Assembly (NCBI GenBank): GCA_044432725.1
Contig: JAWXUL010000009.1
Coordinates: forward strand, 38,865-102,864
DNA from: JAWXUK01 sp044432725
GTDB lineage: Bacteria; Bacillota; Clostridia; Oscillospirales; Oscillospiraceae
DNA length: 64,000 nucleotides
Direction: 5' to 3'
Shown: positions 1 through 6,861 of the stretch, piece by piece
Position numbering within the stretch: position 1 is the stretch's first letter
How the letters are laid out: every line of letters begins with the position of its first letter
The notes under the pieces: model-generated
The model's database searches: none
What the model saw: only the letters and a program-made list of their open reading frames with translations
Told to the model about the DNA's origin: nothing
Program-made: the position numbers and the translations under genes

Positions 1-188
1 AAATAACCTGTGGCAACATTCAGTGACACAGCAAGGATTACATTGATGCCACAAAGCATCAAAATAGTCAGGGTATATCCCTTGACCAAGCCAAATGACA
101 CAATACAATAAGTGCCAAGAATAATCAAAAGCACCACAACGATATTAATGGCATAACCTGTTTTTACCGAAATTTTACGCTCTTCCAT
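1..188 (-). CDS. livM: Branched-chain amino acid ABC transporter permease LivM, N-terminal fragment
   Basis: The first 62 residues of a protein cut by the window edge. It begins MEERKISVKTGYAINIVVVL and continues into a hydrophobic segment, as expected for the first membrane helix of LivM, the second permease of the LivKHMGF importer of leucine, isoleucine and valine. It lies two bases after the livH stop codon on the same strand, the usual livH-livM arrangement. The assignment rests mainly on that position and on the hydrophobic N-terminus; the conserved permease region lies outside the window. Confidence 0.8.
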   Translation of the reverse strand, partial: MEERKISVKTGYAINIVVVLLIILGTYCIVSFGLVKGYTLTILMLCGINVILAVSLNVATGY

Positions 189-190
189 TC

Positions 191-1078
191 TTACACCTTC
201 TCTACAATCTTTTTCCCCATAAATCCTGTGGGACGTAAAATCAATACCACAATCAAAATAGCAAAAACCACGCCATCTTTCCACTGAGAAAGCCCCATTG
301 CTGTCACCAAAGATTCAGCGATCCCAATGGCAAAGCCTCCAAGCATGGCACCTGGGATAGAGCCAATCCCTCCCAGCACAGCTGCCACAAAAGCCTTTAA
401 ACCAAGCATAGACCCCATAAAAGGTCCTACTTGTGGATAGGCACAAAGATACAAAATCGCCCCAATCCCTGCCAGAGCAGAGCCAATGGCAAAGGTAAAG
501 GAAATCACACTATTCACATTGATGCCCATCAGTTGCGCTGCCCCCATGTCTTCAGACACAGCACGCATGGCTTTCCCCATCTTTGTTTTTTGAACCAAAA
601 ATGTCAGAATCGCCATGTAAATCAAGGCAGTCACAATGGTTACGATTGCAGTAAAACTCAAACGGACATCCCCAATTTGTATGCTTGGTCCAGTCAAAAA
701 AGTAGGCACCACTTGGGAGTTTGCTCCAAAGACCAACTGTGCCCCGTTCTCCAGAAAAAAACTAACCCCGATCGCCGTAATCAAAAGAGAAAGGCGAGGA
801 GCTTTTCGCAAGGGGCGATAAGCAATTCGCTCAATCAACACGCCCAATGCAGTGCTGACCAAAATAGAAAAAATGATACAAACAGCCACTGGAAGCTCCC
901 ATTTCACCAAAGAATACCAAGCCGCATAAGCCCCCACCATGATAATATCACCATGGGCAAAGTTAAGTAGTAATATAATGCCATAAACCATGCTATAACC
1001 CAAAGCAACCAAAGCATAAATCGACCCTGATTGCAGACCATTCACAAGTTGGCTCAATAATGTAGAGAAAAAATCCAT
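191..1078 (-). CDS. livH: Branched-chain amino acid ABC transporter permease LivH
   Basis: A 295-residue inner-membrane permease of full family length. It shows the LivH signature at the N-terminus (NGLQSGSIYALVALGYSMVY, then LLNFAHGDIIMVGAYAA) and the late motif AFVAAVLGGIGSIPGAMLGG, with about eight hydrophobic segments. With LivM it forms the channel that receives branched-chain amino acids from LivK and is driven by LivG/LivF, which must lie beyond the window. The start is supported by GAAAGGGGAG just upstream. It follows livK by 145 bases and touches livM. Confidence 0.95.
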   Translation of the reverse strand: MDFFSTLLSQLVNGLQSGSIYALVALGYSMVYGIILLLNFAHGDIIMVGAYAAWYSLVKWELPVAVCIIFSILVSTALGVLIERIAYRPLRKAPRLSLLITAIGVSFFLENGAQLVFGANSQVVPTFLTGPSIQIGDVRLSFTAIVTIVTALIYMAILTFLVQKTKMGKAMRAVSEDMGAAQLMGINVNSVISFTFAIGSALAGIGAILYLCAYPQVGPFMGSMLGLKAFVAAVLGGIGSIPGAMLGGFAIGIAESLVTAMGLSQWKDGVVFAILIVVLILRPTGFMGKKIVEKV

Positions 1079-1152
1079 TTTATCTCCCCTTTCTTTTTCG
1101 AGAAACCCTTTCCCAAACCTTACGTCCGAGAAAGAGCCTCCCCTTATGTAAG

Positions 1153-1180
1153 CCCCCTCCGTCTAAAAAAATAGAGGGGG
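1153..1180 (-). promoter_or_regulatory. GC-rich hairpin between livK and livH
   Basis: Arms CCCCCTC (1153-1159) and GAGGGGG (1174-1180) with a 14-base loop lie in the livK-livH gap. No T-tract follows on the minus strand, so it is more like a processing or stability hairpin that would favour livK over livH expression than a true terminator. That role is inference. Confidence 0.4.
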
Positions 1181-1223
1181 ACATCTGATGATTCAGGGGA
1201 TCCCTGACCATTCAGAGTGATAC

Positions 1224-2450
1224 TTAATATTGTTCTGTAAAGACTTCTTCTCCACCTGTCACAACCATAATAGAGGCTGTTTTGATGGGGTCGTTATTTT
1301 CATCAAACTCAAAAGAACCTGTCAAACCTTCCAAGCCACTTGTGGCTGACATAGCAGCAATCACTGCTTCTTTGTAGGCATCGCTGCCAGTTTCCAGACC
1401 TGCTTCTTCTGCTACAATCAAAGCTTCCACAAGAATGAGAGCAGCATCATAGCCCAATGCTTCGAACATACCGATTTCAATGTCATCTCCGTATTTTGCT
1501 TTCATGTTAGCTTCAAAATCAGCATCTCCACTAAAACCAGAACAGAAAGCAGAACCTTCTAAGTCTTCTGCAGAAGCATAGTTTTTCACCCCAGCCCAGC
1601 CATCGCCACCTAGGAAAGTAGATTCAATCCCCAGTTGTCTTGCTTGTGTGACAATCAAGCCCACATCTGAATAATAGTTTGGTGCAAAAATAACATCAGG
1701 GCTTTGTCCGGCGATTGTGGTCAGTTGTGATTGGAATGCCACATCTCCTGTTGCATAACCTTCTGAAGCCACCACTGTAATCCCAAGGATTTCACATTGT
1801 GCCACAAAAGCGTCCTTCAAACCAGAAGCATAATCGTCACCGTTGTCATAAATCACAGCTGCTGTGGTAGCGCCCAATTTATCCATTGCATATTCTGCCA
1901 TTTTCACACCTTGGAAAGCGTCAGTAAAGCAAGAACGGAATACATTGGTGCGAACCTCCCCTGTGTCATCCATCACTGTCACAGCGGGAGAAGTAGCTGA
2001 TGCTGTGATTTGTGGCATATTTGCTGCATAAGTAGCATCAGCCAATACAAGAGTGGCACCTGTCAACACAGAACCAACAATGGCTGTAGCGCCATCTCCA
2101 ACCAAACGGTCGAAGAGCATAGGGATTTCTTGTGGGTCTCCCTTATCGTCATACTGCTTGACAGAGATTGTTTTGCCGTTGATTCCCCCTGCAGCATTGA
2201 TTTCGTCAAAATAGAAATTTGCCCCATTGCTCACTGCAATGCCGTACTGTGCTGCAGAGCCAGAAGTATTTGCAATCAAGCCTACCACAATTTCTCCACC
2301 TGATTCGTTTGTGCCTTCTTCGCCACCAGAGGCAGACTCAGAGCCTCCTGTTGCTCCTGTGCCACCTGTGCTTGTGTCCTCTGCACTACAGCCACCCAAA
2401 AGCCCTAAACACAGTGCTCCTGTCAGTGCCATTGCCCAAAAACGTTTCAT
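1224..2450 (-). CDS. livK: Branched-chain amino acid ABC transporter substrate-binding lipoprotein LivK
   Basis: A 408-residue lipoprotein. The start is set at the third in-frame ATG (MKRFWAMALTGALCLGLLGG...) because the GGAGG ribosome binding site lies over the first two ATGs and is eight bases from this one. A signal peptide ends in the lipobox LGGC (Cys21), followed by a Ser/Gly/Glu linker. The mature part reads IVVGLIANTSGSAAQYGIAV and INGKTISVKQYDDKGDP, typical of type I periplasmic binding proteins of the leucine-binding family. It captures the amino acid outside the membrane and feeds LivHM. First gene of the operon, behind a good promoter and a leader of about 140 bases. Confidence 0.95.
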   Translation of the reverse strand: MKRFWAMALTGALCLGLLGGCSAEDTSTGGTGATGGSESASGGEEGTNESGGEIVVGLIANTSGSAAQYGIAVSNGANFYFDEINAAGGINGKTISVKQYDDKGDPQEIPMLFDRLVGDGATAIVGSVLTGATLVLADATYAANMPQITASATSPAVTVMDDTGEVRTNVFRSCFTDAFQGVKMAEYAMDKLGATTAAVIYDNGDDYASGLKDAFVAQCEILGITVVASEGYATGDVAFQSQLTTIAGQSPDVIFAPNYYSDVGLIVTQARQLGIESTFLGGDGWAGVKNYASAEDLEGSAFCSGFSGDADFEANMKAKYGDDIEIGMFEALGYDAALILVEALIVAEEAGLETGSDAYKEAVIAAMSATSGLEGLTGSFEFDENNDPIKTASIMVVTGGEEVFTEQY

Positions 2451-2598
2451 TTTCATTTCCTCCATTTAAATAAAAAAATTTTTTGCTATTCCCCTATCAA
2501 ATCAGCTTTCTTTTTTTGCAAGTCAAAAAGAGACATCTTGCGAAAAAGAATCTTAAAAACCGAGAAATTTCAAAGGGGACTTCACAAAATACAACTTA

Positions 2599-2627
2599 AT
2601 GATATCACAGCTTGCAATATATGTCAA
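2599..2627 (-). promoter_or_regulatory. Promoter of livK operon
   Basis: On the minus strand TTGACA (2622-2627), a 17-base spacer and TATCAT (2599-2604). It leaves a leader of about 140 bases before livK in which I see no recognisable riboswitch. The rest of the 335-base gap holds the dpaA control region. Confidence 0.85.
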
Positions 2628-2689
2628 GTTTTTTCTTTTTAAATTTTCCATCCAAGGAAGACATGAAACCCATGATAAAAAAGGCTTAC

Positions 2690-2712
2690 ACCCTTCCCCT
2701 CCTTTCTACATA
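2690..2712 (+). promoter_or_regulatory. Possible sigma-K-like promoter of dpaAB
   Basis: AC (2690-2691), 17 bases, then CATACACTG (from 2709), which resembles the mother-cell sigma-K pattern AC-N16/17-CATAnnnTA with one mismatch. spoVF is sigma-K dependent in Bacillus subtilis. The match is short and could be chance. Confidence 0.35.
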
Positions 2713-2742
2713 CACTGTCACAGTAAGAAAAGTATCCCTAAC

Positions 2743-2771
2743 ACTGGTTCCCTAGAAAATAGGAAACCAGT
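2743..2771 (+). promoter_or_regulatory. Inverted repeat just upstream of dpaA
   Basis: Arms ACTGGTTCCCTA and TAGGAAACCAGT pair over 12 positions with one mismatch around a GAAAA loop. The repeat ends 12 bases before the AAAGGAGG ribosome binding site. There is no T-tract, so it is a candidate operator or 5' UTR hairpin rather than a terminator. Confidence 0.55.
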
Positions 2772-2800
2772 ATGAATCAATCAAAGGAGGTAGATACCTT

Positions 2801-3712
2801 ATGTCCCAGAACAACCATGATACCTTTTGGATTTTAGGTGGAGATTTACGCAGTCATTGGCTGGCAAAACATCTCTTGGAAGAGGGGAAGGAAGTACATT
2901 GCTACGCCATTGACCCTTTATTACTCCCCAAAAATAACCCGAAACTACATTGCCATGAAACTTTAGATTTTACAGAAAAGAAAGAAGATGCCCCTCCCAT
3001 CATCCTCTTCCCTCTCCCCTTTCAAAACAAAGAAGGTAACCTTTACGCTCCCTTCCACAGTGCCACTGTGGCATTGTCAAAAATTTTCTCAAAAATCCCC
3101 TCTCACGCTAAAATCTTCGCTGGACAAGTGAAAGAAGAAGCAAAAGAACTTGCAAAAATATATCAACTTTCCATTGAAGATTTTTTTCTGCGAGAAGAGC
3201 TCGCCATTGCAAACGCTGTACCCACAGCCGAAGGATGTATCCAAATCATCATGGAGCGACTGCCTATCACTCTACATGATGCAAGGGTCATGGTCCTTGG
3301 CTACGGAAAAGTGGCAACAGCCACAGCTTGGCGATTGGGTGTCCTTGGAGCAAGAGTCACCATCGCAGCCCGTAATGTAGCACAGCTAGAGCAAGCACGA
3401 GCCGATGGCTTCCACACAGAAAGACTGGGTAAGCTGATTGGTGGTCTTTGTTGTTACAATGTCATTGTCAACACCATTCCCGCCCAAGTATTAGGCAGAG
3501 GAGAACTGGAAGACAGCGACGAAGACTGCTTGATCATCGACCTTGCCAGTCTCCCCGGAGGAGTGGATTTCAAAGAAGCCGAAAAACTGCAACGCACCGT
3601 GGTGCAAGCATTGTCTCTCCCAGGGAAAGTAGCCCCCTCCACAGCAGGGCTGACCATCATGCGCAGCCTGTTTCATATGTTGGACGAGGAGAAAGAAGGT
3701 GCATTATTATGA
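2801..3712 (+). CDS. dpaA: Dipicolinate synthase subunit A
   Basis: A 303-residue subunit of the enzyme that makes dipicolinic acid from the lysine-pathway intermediate dihydrodipicolinate/HTPA in the mother cell; the product is loaded into the forespore core. An N-terminal domain with ILGGDLRSHWLAKHLLEEGK is followed by a Rossmann dinucleotide-binding domain (VMVLGYGKVATATAWRLG, about residues 163-180, then ARVTIAARN). A late PGKVAPSTAGLTI matches the family. AAAGGAGG sits well upstream of the ATG. It overlaps dpaB by four bases (ATGA), so the two are translationally coupled. Confidence 0.94.
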   Translation: MSQNNHDTFWILGGDLRSHWLAKHLLEEGKEVHCYAIDPLLLPKNNPKLHCHETLDFTEKKEDAPPIILFPLPFQNKEGNLYAPFHSATVALSKIFSKIPSHAKIFAGQVKEEAKELAKIYQLSIEDFFLREELAIANAVPTAEGCIQIIMERLPITLHDARVMVLGYGKVATATAWRLGVLGARVTIAARNVAQLEQARADGFHTERLGKLIGGLCCYNVIVNTIPAQVLGRGELEDSDEDCLIIDLASLPGGVDFKEAEKLQRTVVQALSLPGKVAPSTAGLTIMRSLFHMLDEEKEGALL

Positions 3713-4275
3713 AAAAAACCATCGGCTTCGCTCTTTGTGGTTCCTATTGCACCCACAAAAAAGCCTTAGAAAGTCTGGCACTCTTAGTGGAAGAATACCA
3801 AGTTGTGCCCATTGTTTCCCATGAAGTGGCGAAAACGGATACACGCTTCGGGGAAGCACATCACTTAATGCACGAACTTTCTCGCCTGTGCGATCGAAAA
3901 GTGATCAGCACCATTCCCGAAGCAGAGCCCTTAGGTCCCCAAAAAATGTTAGACTTGCTTGTCATTGCCCCATGCACAGGGAACACCTTGGGAAAACTTG
4001 CCTGTGGCATTGCAGATACCCCAGTCACCCTTGGTGCAAAGGCACATCTTCGCAACGGCAACCCCCTTCTTATCGCCCCCTCTACCAATGATGGGCTCGC
4101 CGTTTCTGCTGTGAACATCGGACAGCTTTTGGGCAGACGGCACGTCTATTTTGTTCCCTTTGGGCAAGATGACCCAGTGGAAAAACCAGATTCTCTGGTC
4201 TCTGACTTCAGCCGTCTCCCCCTTGCAGTGAAGGAAGCATTGGAAGGAAAACAAGTGCAACCAGTCCTCATATAG
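3709..4275 (+). CDS. dpaB: Dipicolinate synthase subunit B, flavoprotein
   Basis: A 188-residue flavoprotein of the Dfp/UbiX-type fold, partner of DpaA. It begins MKKTIGFALCGSYCTHKKAL, has the family motifs LLVIAPCTGNTLGKLACGIA and DTPVTLGAKAHLRN, and ends in a short variable tail. The start at 3709 was chosen over a much longer frame opening inside dpaA, because it overlaps the dpaA stop as ATGA and follows GAGGAG/GAAGG. Together with the SASP gene it shows that the host makes endospores. A strong terminator follows. Confidence 0.94.
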   Translation: MKKTIGFALCGSYCTHKKALESLALLVEEYQVVPIVSHEVAKTDTRFGEAHHLMHELSRLCDRKVISTIPEAEPLGPQKMLDLLVIAPCTGNTLGKLACGIADTPVTLGAKAHLRNGNPLLIAPSTNDGLAVSAVNIGQLLGRRHVYFVPFGQDDPVEKPDSLVSDFSRLPLAVKEALEGKQVQPVLI

Positions 4276-4281
4276 GGAAAA

Positions 4282-4312
4282 CCCCTCCAGAAATTTTCTG
4301 GAGGGGCTTTTT
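4282..4312 (+). terminator. Terminator between dpaB and obg, probably bidirectional
   Basis: Arms CCCCTCCAGAA and TTCTGGAGGGG with a three-base loop, followed by CTTTTT on the plus strand and by TTTT on the minus strand. It sits between two convergent genes and can serve both. Confidence 0.92.
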
Positions 4313-4333
4313 CAGAATAACTCTGAAAGATAA

Positions 4334-5614
4334 TTAACGCTGATACTCAAATTCTAAATCGTACATGGACACAATATCCCCATCTTCAATCCCCATCTCT
4401 TCCAGTCGAGTGTACAAACCAGAATCTCGCAAATTTTTCTCGAACCAATTTCGACTCTCATGGTCAGAGAAATTCACATGAGCGATGAGGCGTTGTAACC
4501 AAGGACCTTCAATCAGCCAAGTATCCTCATCTTGCTCGATGGAAAGTTCTTCAGAAGTGTCCACTTCAGGTGGTTTTTCCACATAAGTGGCTTCGTATTT
4601 GATGACAGGTGGTAGTTTCGACAGTTCTTCCACTACTTTTTCCACCACAGGCTTTGTTCCCACTTCCCCAGCAGCAGAGCAAGGGAAAAAGTCCAAGCCC
4701 AAAGCTTTCACATAAGCTTCTAAATCAGTCAAAAGACTTTCATCTTCCATCATATCCGTCTTATTTGCCACAACTAGCATTTTCCTTGTGGCAAGTTCGG
4801 GAGAATATTGCTTCAATTCTTCATTGATGGCAACAAAGTCCTCCACAGGATTTCGTCCTTCACTACCTGACACGTCCACCACGTGAACAAGCAAACGGCA
4901 ACGGTCAATATGTCTCAAAAAGTCATACCCCAGACCTGCCCCTTCTGCTGCGCCTTCGATAATACCAGGAATGTCAGCCAGAACAAAACTCTCCCCATTT
5001 TCCACAAAAACAACGCCTAAGTTAGGAAAGAGAGTGGTAAAATGATAATTGGCGATTTTAGGACGAGCACGACTGACAGAAGCCAAAAATGTGGATTTCC
5101 CCACGTTTGGAAATCCAATCAATCCCACATCTGCTAGAAGTTTCAGTTCTAAAGTCACTTCTCTGTTTTTCCCAGGAAGTCCTTGCTTTGCAAAGCGAGG
5201 TGCTTGACGGGTAGGTGTGGCAAAATGCTGATTTCCCCAGCCACCACGTCCCCCTTTGCACAAAACATAAGAGCTCTCCTCTGACATATCCTTGATGATT
5301 TCTCCACTTGCTGTGTCTCGGATGATGGTACCACGCGGAATACGAATCACTAAGTTTTCGCCGTCTTTCCCAGTGCAACGTTTGCCCCCACCATCTTCGC
5401 CATTTTTCGCTGTATACTTTCTCTTAAAGCGAAAATCCATCAAAGTAGACATATGATCATCTATTTCTAAGATGATATTTCCACCTTTTCCGCCGTCCCC
5501 ACCATCAGGACCCCCAGCGTTTACATATTTCTCTCGGTGGAACGCAACCACACCGTTGCCCCCATTACCTGATTTTACGGTAATTCGTGCTGTATCTACA
5601 AATGGTGCTGCCAT
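4334..5614 (-). CDS. obgE: GTPase Obg (CgtA), ribosome assembly and stress
   Basis: A 426-residue essential GTPase acting in late 50S assembly and, in Bacillus, in sporulation and stress signalling. The start MAAPFVDTARITVKSGNGGN was chosen because AGGAGG precedes it; the longer frame has no such site. The N-terminal glycine-rich Obg fold holds AGGPDGGDGGKGGN. The G domain has G1 GFPNVGKST (about 167), G3 DIPG and G4 NKTD. A C-terminal OCT domain follows. It is downstream of rplU-prp-rpmA, but a terminator lies between rpmA and obg. Confidence 0.97.
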   Translation of the reverse strand: MAAPFVDTARITVKSGNGGNGVVAFHREKYVNAGGPDGGDGGKGGNIILEIDDHMSTLMDFRFKRKYTAKNGEDGGGKRCTGKDGENLVIRIPRGTIIRDTASGEIIKDMSEESSYVLCKGGRGGWGNQHFATPTRQAPRFAKQGLPGKNREVTLELKLLADVGLIGFPNVGKSTFLASVSRARPKIANYHFTTLFPNLGVVFVENGESFVLADIPGIIEGAAEGAGLGYDFLRHIDRCRLLVHVVDVSGSEGRNPVEDFVAINEELKQYSPELATRKMLVVANKTDMMEDESLLTDLEAYVKALGLDFFPCSAAGEVGTKPVVEKVVEELSKLPPVIKYEATYVEKPPEVDTSEELSIEQDEDTWLIEGPWLQRLIAHVNFSDHESRNWFEKNLRDSGLYTRLEEMGIEDGDIVSMYDLEFEYQR

Positions 5615-5635
5615 AATAGCACCTCCTCTTGAATT

Positions 5636-5668
5636 AGAGACCCTCGGAAACATCTCCACAAGGTCTCT
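5636..5668 (-). promoter_or_regulatory. Hairpin in the obg 5' region
   Basis: Arms AGAGACC (5636-5642) and GGTCTCT (5662-5668) pair perfectly directly upstream of the obg ribosome binding site. Possible processing or translational control element; function not known. Confidence 0.35.
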
Positions 5669-5681
5669 GCTTGTTATAAAT

Positions 5682-5712
5682 AAAAAAAGCTGTAACAAAA
5701 TGTCACAGCTTT
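5682..5712 (-). terminator. Terminator or attenuator after rpmA
   Basis: On the minus strand arms AAAGCTGTGACA and TGTTACAGCTTT (one G-T pair) around TTT, followed by a run of T. It should limit read-through from the ribosomal protein genes into obg. Confidence 0.88.
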
Positions 5713-5718
5713 TCTTGT

Positions 5719-6003
5719 TTAGGCAGTTTCTTCGACAATAGAAACTTGCTTTCTATCTTTACCCATTGGGTGGAATTTCACTTTGCCATCTTTTAATGCA
5801 AAAAGTGTATCATCTTTCCCTTTGCCCACATTAGCACCAGGATGAATGTGTGTACCACGTTGACGCACTAAGATATTTCCAGCAAGGACGAATTGACCGT
5901 CTGCACGTTTCACACCAAGACGTTTTGATTCAGAATCACGTCCGTTTCTTGTGGAACCCACACCTTTTTTATGTGCGAAATGTTGTAATCCAATTTTTAA
6001 CAT
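5719..6003 (-). CDS. rpmA: 50S ribosomal protein L27 with cleavable N-terminus
   Basis: A 94-residue L27. The body (AHKKGVGSTRNGRDSESKRL, then GQFVLAGNILVRQRGTHIHP) is typical. The first nine residues MLKIGLQHF form the extension found in Bacillota, removed by the Prp cysteine protease between Phe9 and Ala10 so that L27 can reach the peptidyl transferase centre. The matching protease is encoded immediately upstream. Third gene of rplU-prp-rpmA. Confidence 0.98.
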   Translation of the reverse strand: MLKIGLQHFAHKKGVGSTRNGRDSESKRLGVKRADGQFVLAGNILVRQRGTHIHPGANVGKGKDDTLFALKDGKVKFHPMGKDRKQVSIVEETA

Positions 6004-6015
6004 AGTTTTTGCCTC

Positions 6016-6333
6016 CTATTCTTCGATGATTAAGTTTTGAGGATATTCTTTGGCTAATTGCTCTAAATATCCCTTCATGCCAGCCAGAATACATTCTGCA
6101 GCAAATGAATTTTCGTGTGACATTTTTTCAGGTAAACGAAGGGTCACAACCCCTTCTTTGATGACAGTTTCAGCTTCGACTTTCAACACATCATTCAAGG
6201 TCATTTCCACCATTGCAACCACAGAAGAAACTCCTGCGCAAACGATATCGTTCCCTGCGTTGGCAAAATCAGTATGCCCTGTGACAGTAAATCCAGCTCT
6301 GTCATTTTGTGGTAAAAAATTTATTTTTGTCAT
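6016..6333 (-). CDS. prp: Ribosomal-processing cysteine protease Prp
   Basis: A 105-residue protease (YsxB/Prp family) that trims the N-terminal extension of L27. The catalytic pair is visible as GHTDFANAG (His20) and DIVCAGVSS (Cys32), the usual 12-residue separation. It sits between rplU and rpmA, as in most Bacillota, and its ATG shares a base with the rplU stop, giving coupled translation. Confidence 0.95.
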   Translation of the reverse strand: MTKINFLPQNDRAGFTVTGHTDFANAGNDIVCAGVSSVVAMVEMTLNDVLKVEAETVIKEGVVTLRLPEKMSHENSFAAECILAGMKGYLEQLAKEYPQNLIIEE

Positions 6334-6647
6334 TATTTCGCCTTAATTCCAGAAATTTTTACTTTTGTATATGGTTGACGATGTCCTTGGCGTTTACGAT
6401 ACCCTTTTTTAGGGGTATACTTGAAGATACGAATCTTCTTACCACGGCCATTTTTTTCTAAAGTAGCTGTGACAGTTGCCCCAGATACAGTAGGTGCCCC
6501 AAAGCTGTTTGTTTCTCCATCTAAAATAGCAAGAACTTTGTCAAAGACAATGGTGTCTCCAGCGTTCTTGTCCAATTTTTCAATGAAAATAGTGTCTCCC
6601 TCGGTGACTTTGTACTGTTTGCCACCTGTTTCAATAATTGCGTACAT
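6333..6647 (-). CDS. rplU: 50S ribosomal protein L21
   Basis: A 104-residue L21, begins MYAIIETGGKQYKVTEGD and ends in the basic GYRKRQGHRQPYTKVKISGI typical of the C-terminus that contacts 23S rRNA. First gene of the rplU-prp-rpmA group, behind a consensus promoter and a leader of about 100 bases. Confidence 0.98.
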   Translation of the reverse strand: MYAIIETGGKQYKVTEGDTIFIEKLDKNAGDTIVFDKVLAILDGETNSFGAPTVSGATVTATLEKNGRGKKIRIFKYTPKKGYRKRQGHRQPYTKVKISGIKAK

Positions 6648-6749
6648 AATTTTTCACTCCTATCTTTTACGGTCTCGCTGTTGCAGGCGAGAAATTCTTT
6701 TTCTTTTTCCAAAGATAAGATTACTCTTGTGTACCTACGCAATGCGGTA
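6648..6749 (-). promoter_or_regulatory. Leader of rplU, possible L21 autoregulatory leader
   Basis: About 100 transcribed bases precede rplU. They contain a hairpin TCTCGC/GCGAGA (6673-6692) close to the AGGAG site. Bacillota rplU mRNAs often carry an L21-binding leader; whether this one matches that family needs a covariance search. Confidence 0.45.
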
Positions 6750-6755
6750 TTTTAT

Positions 6756-6784
6756 ATTATAGCAAAGACTTTTTTCTTTGTCAA
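6756..6784 (-). promoter_or_regulatory. Promoter of rplU-prp-rpmA
   Basis: Perfect consensus on the minus strand: TTGACA (6779-6784), 17 bases, TATAAT (6756-6761). Confidence 0.95.
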
Positions 6785-6861
6785 CAGTTTTTTTGTTTTT
6801 TGTACAATTTTATCAATGGAAGTCCAGCAGTGGGAAAATGACTCCCCCCACAGTGGAAGAA

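Noticed and set aside
1193..1207. TCAGGG-GAT-CCCTGA near the livK stop as a terminator
   Set aside because: Six-bp stem without T-tract; too weak to call.
3448..3708. Longer dpaB frame starting inside dpaA
   Set aside because: The extension is dpaA read in another frame; the ATGA overlap gives the right family length.
6521..6742. 73-codon minus-strand frame over the rplU leader
   Set aside because: It runs into rplU in another frame; the region is explained by promoter, leader and L21.
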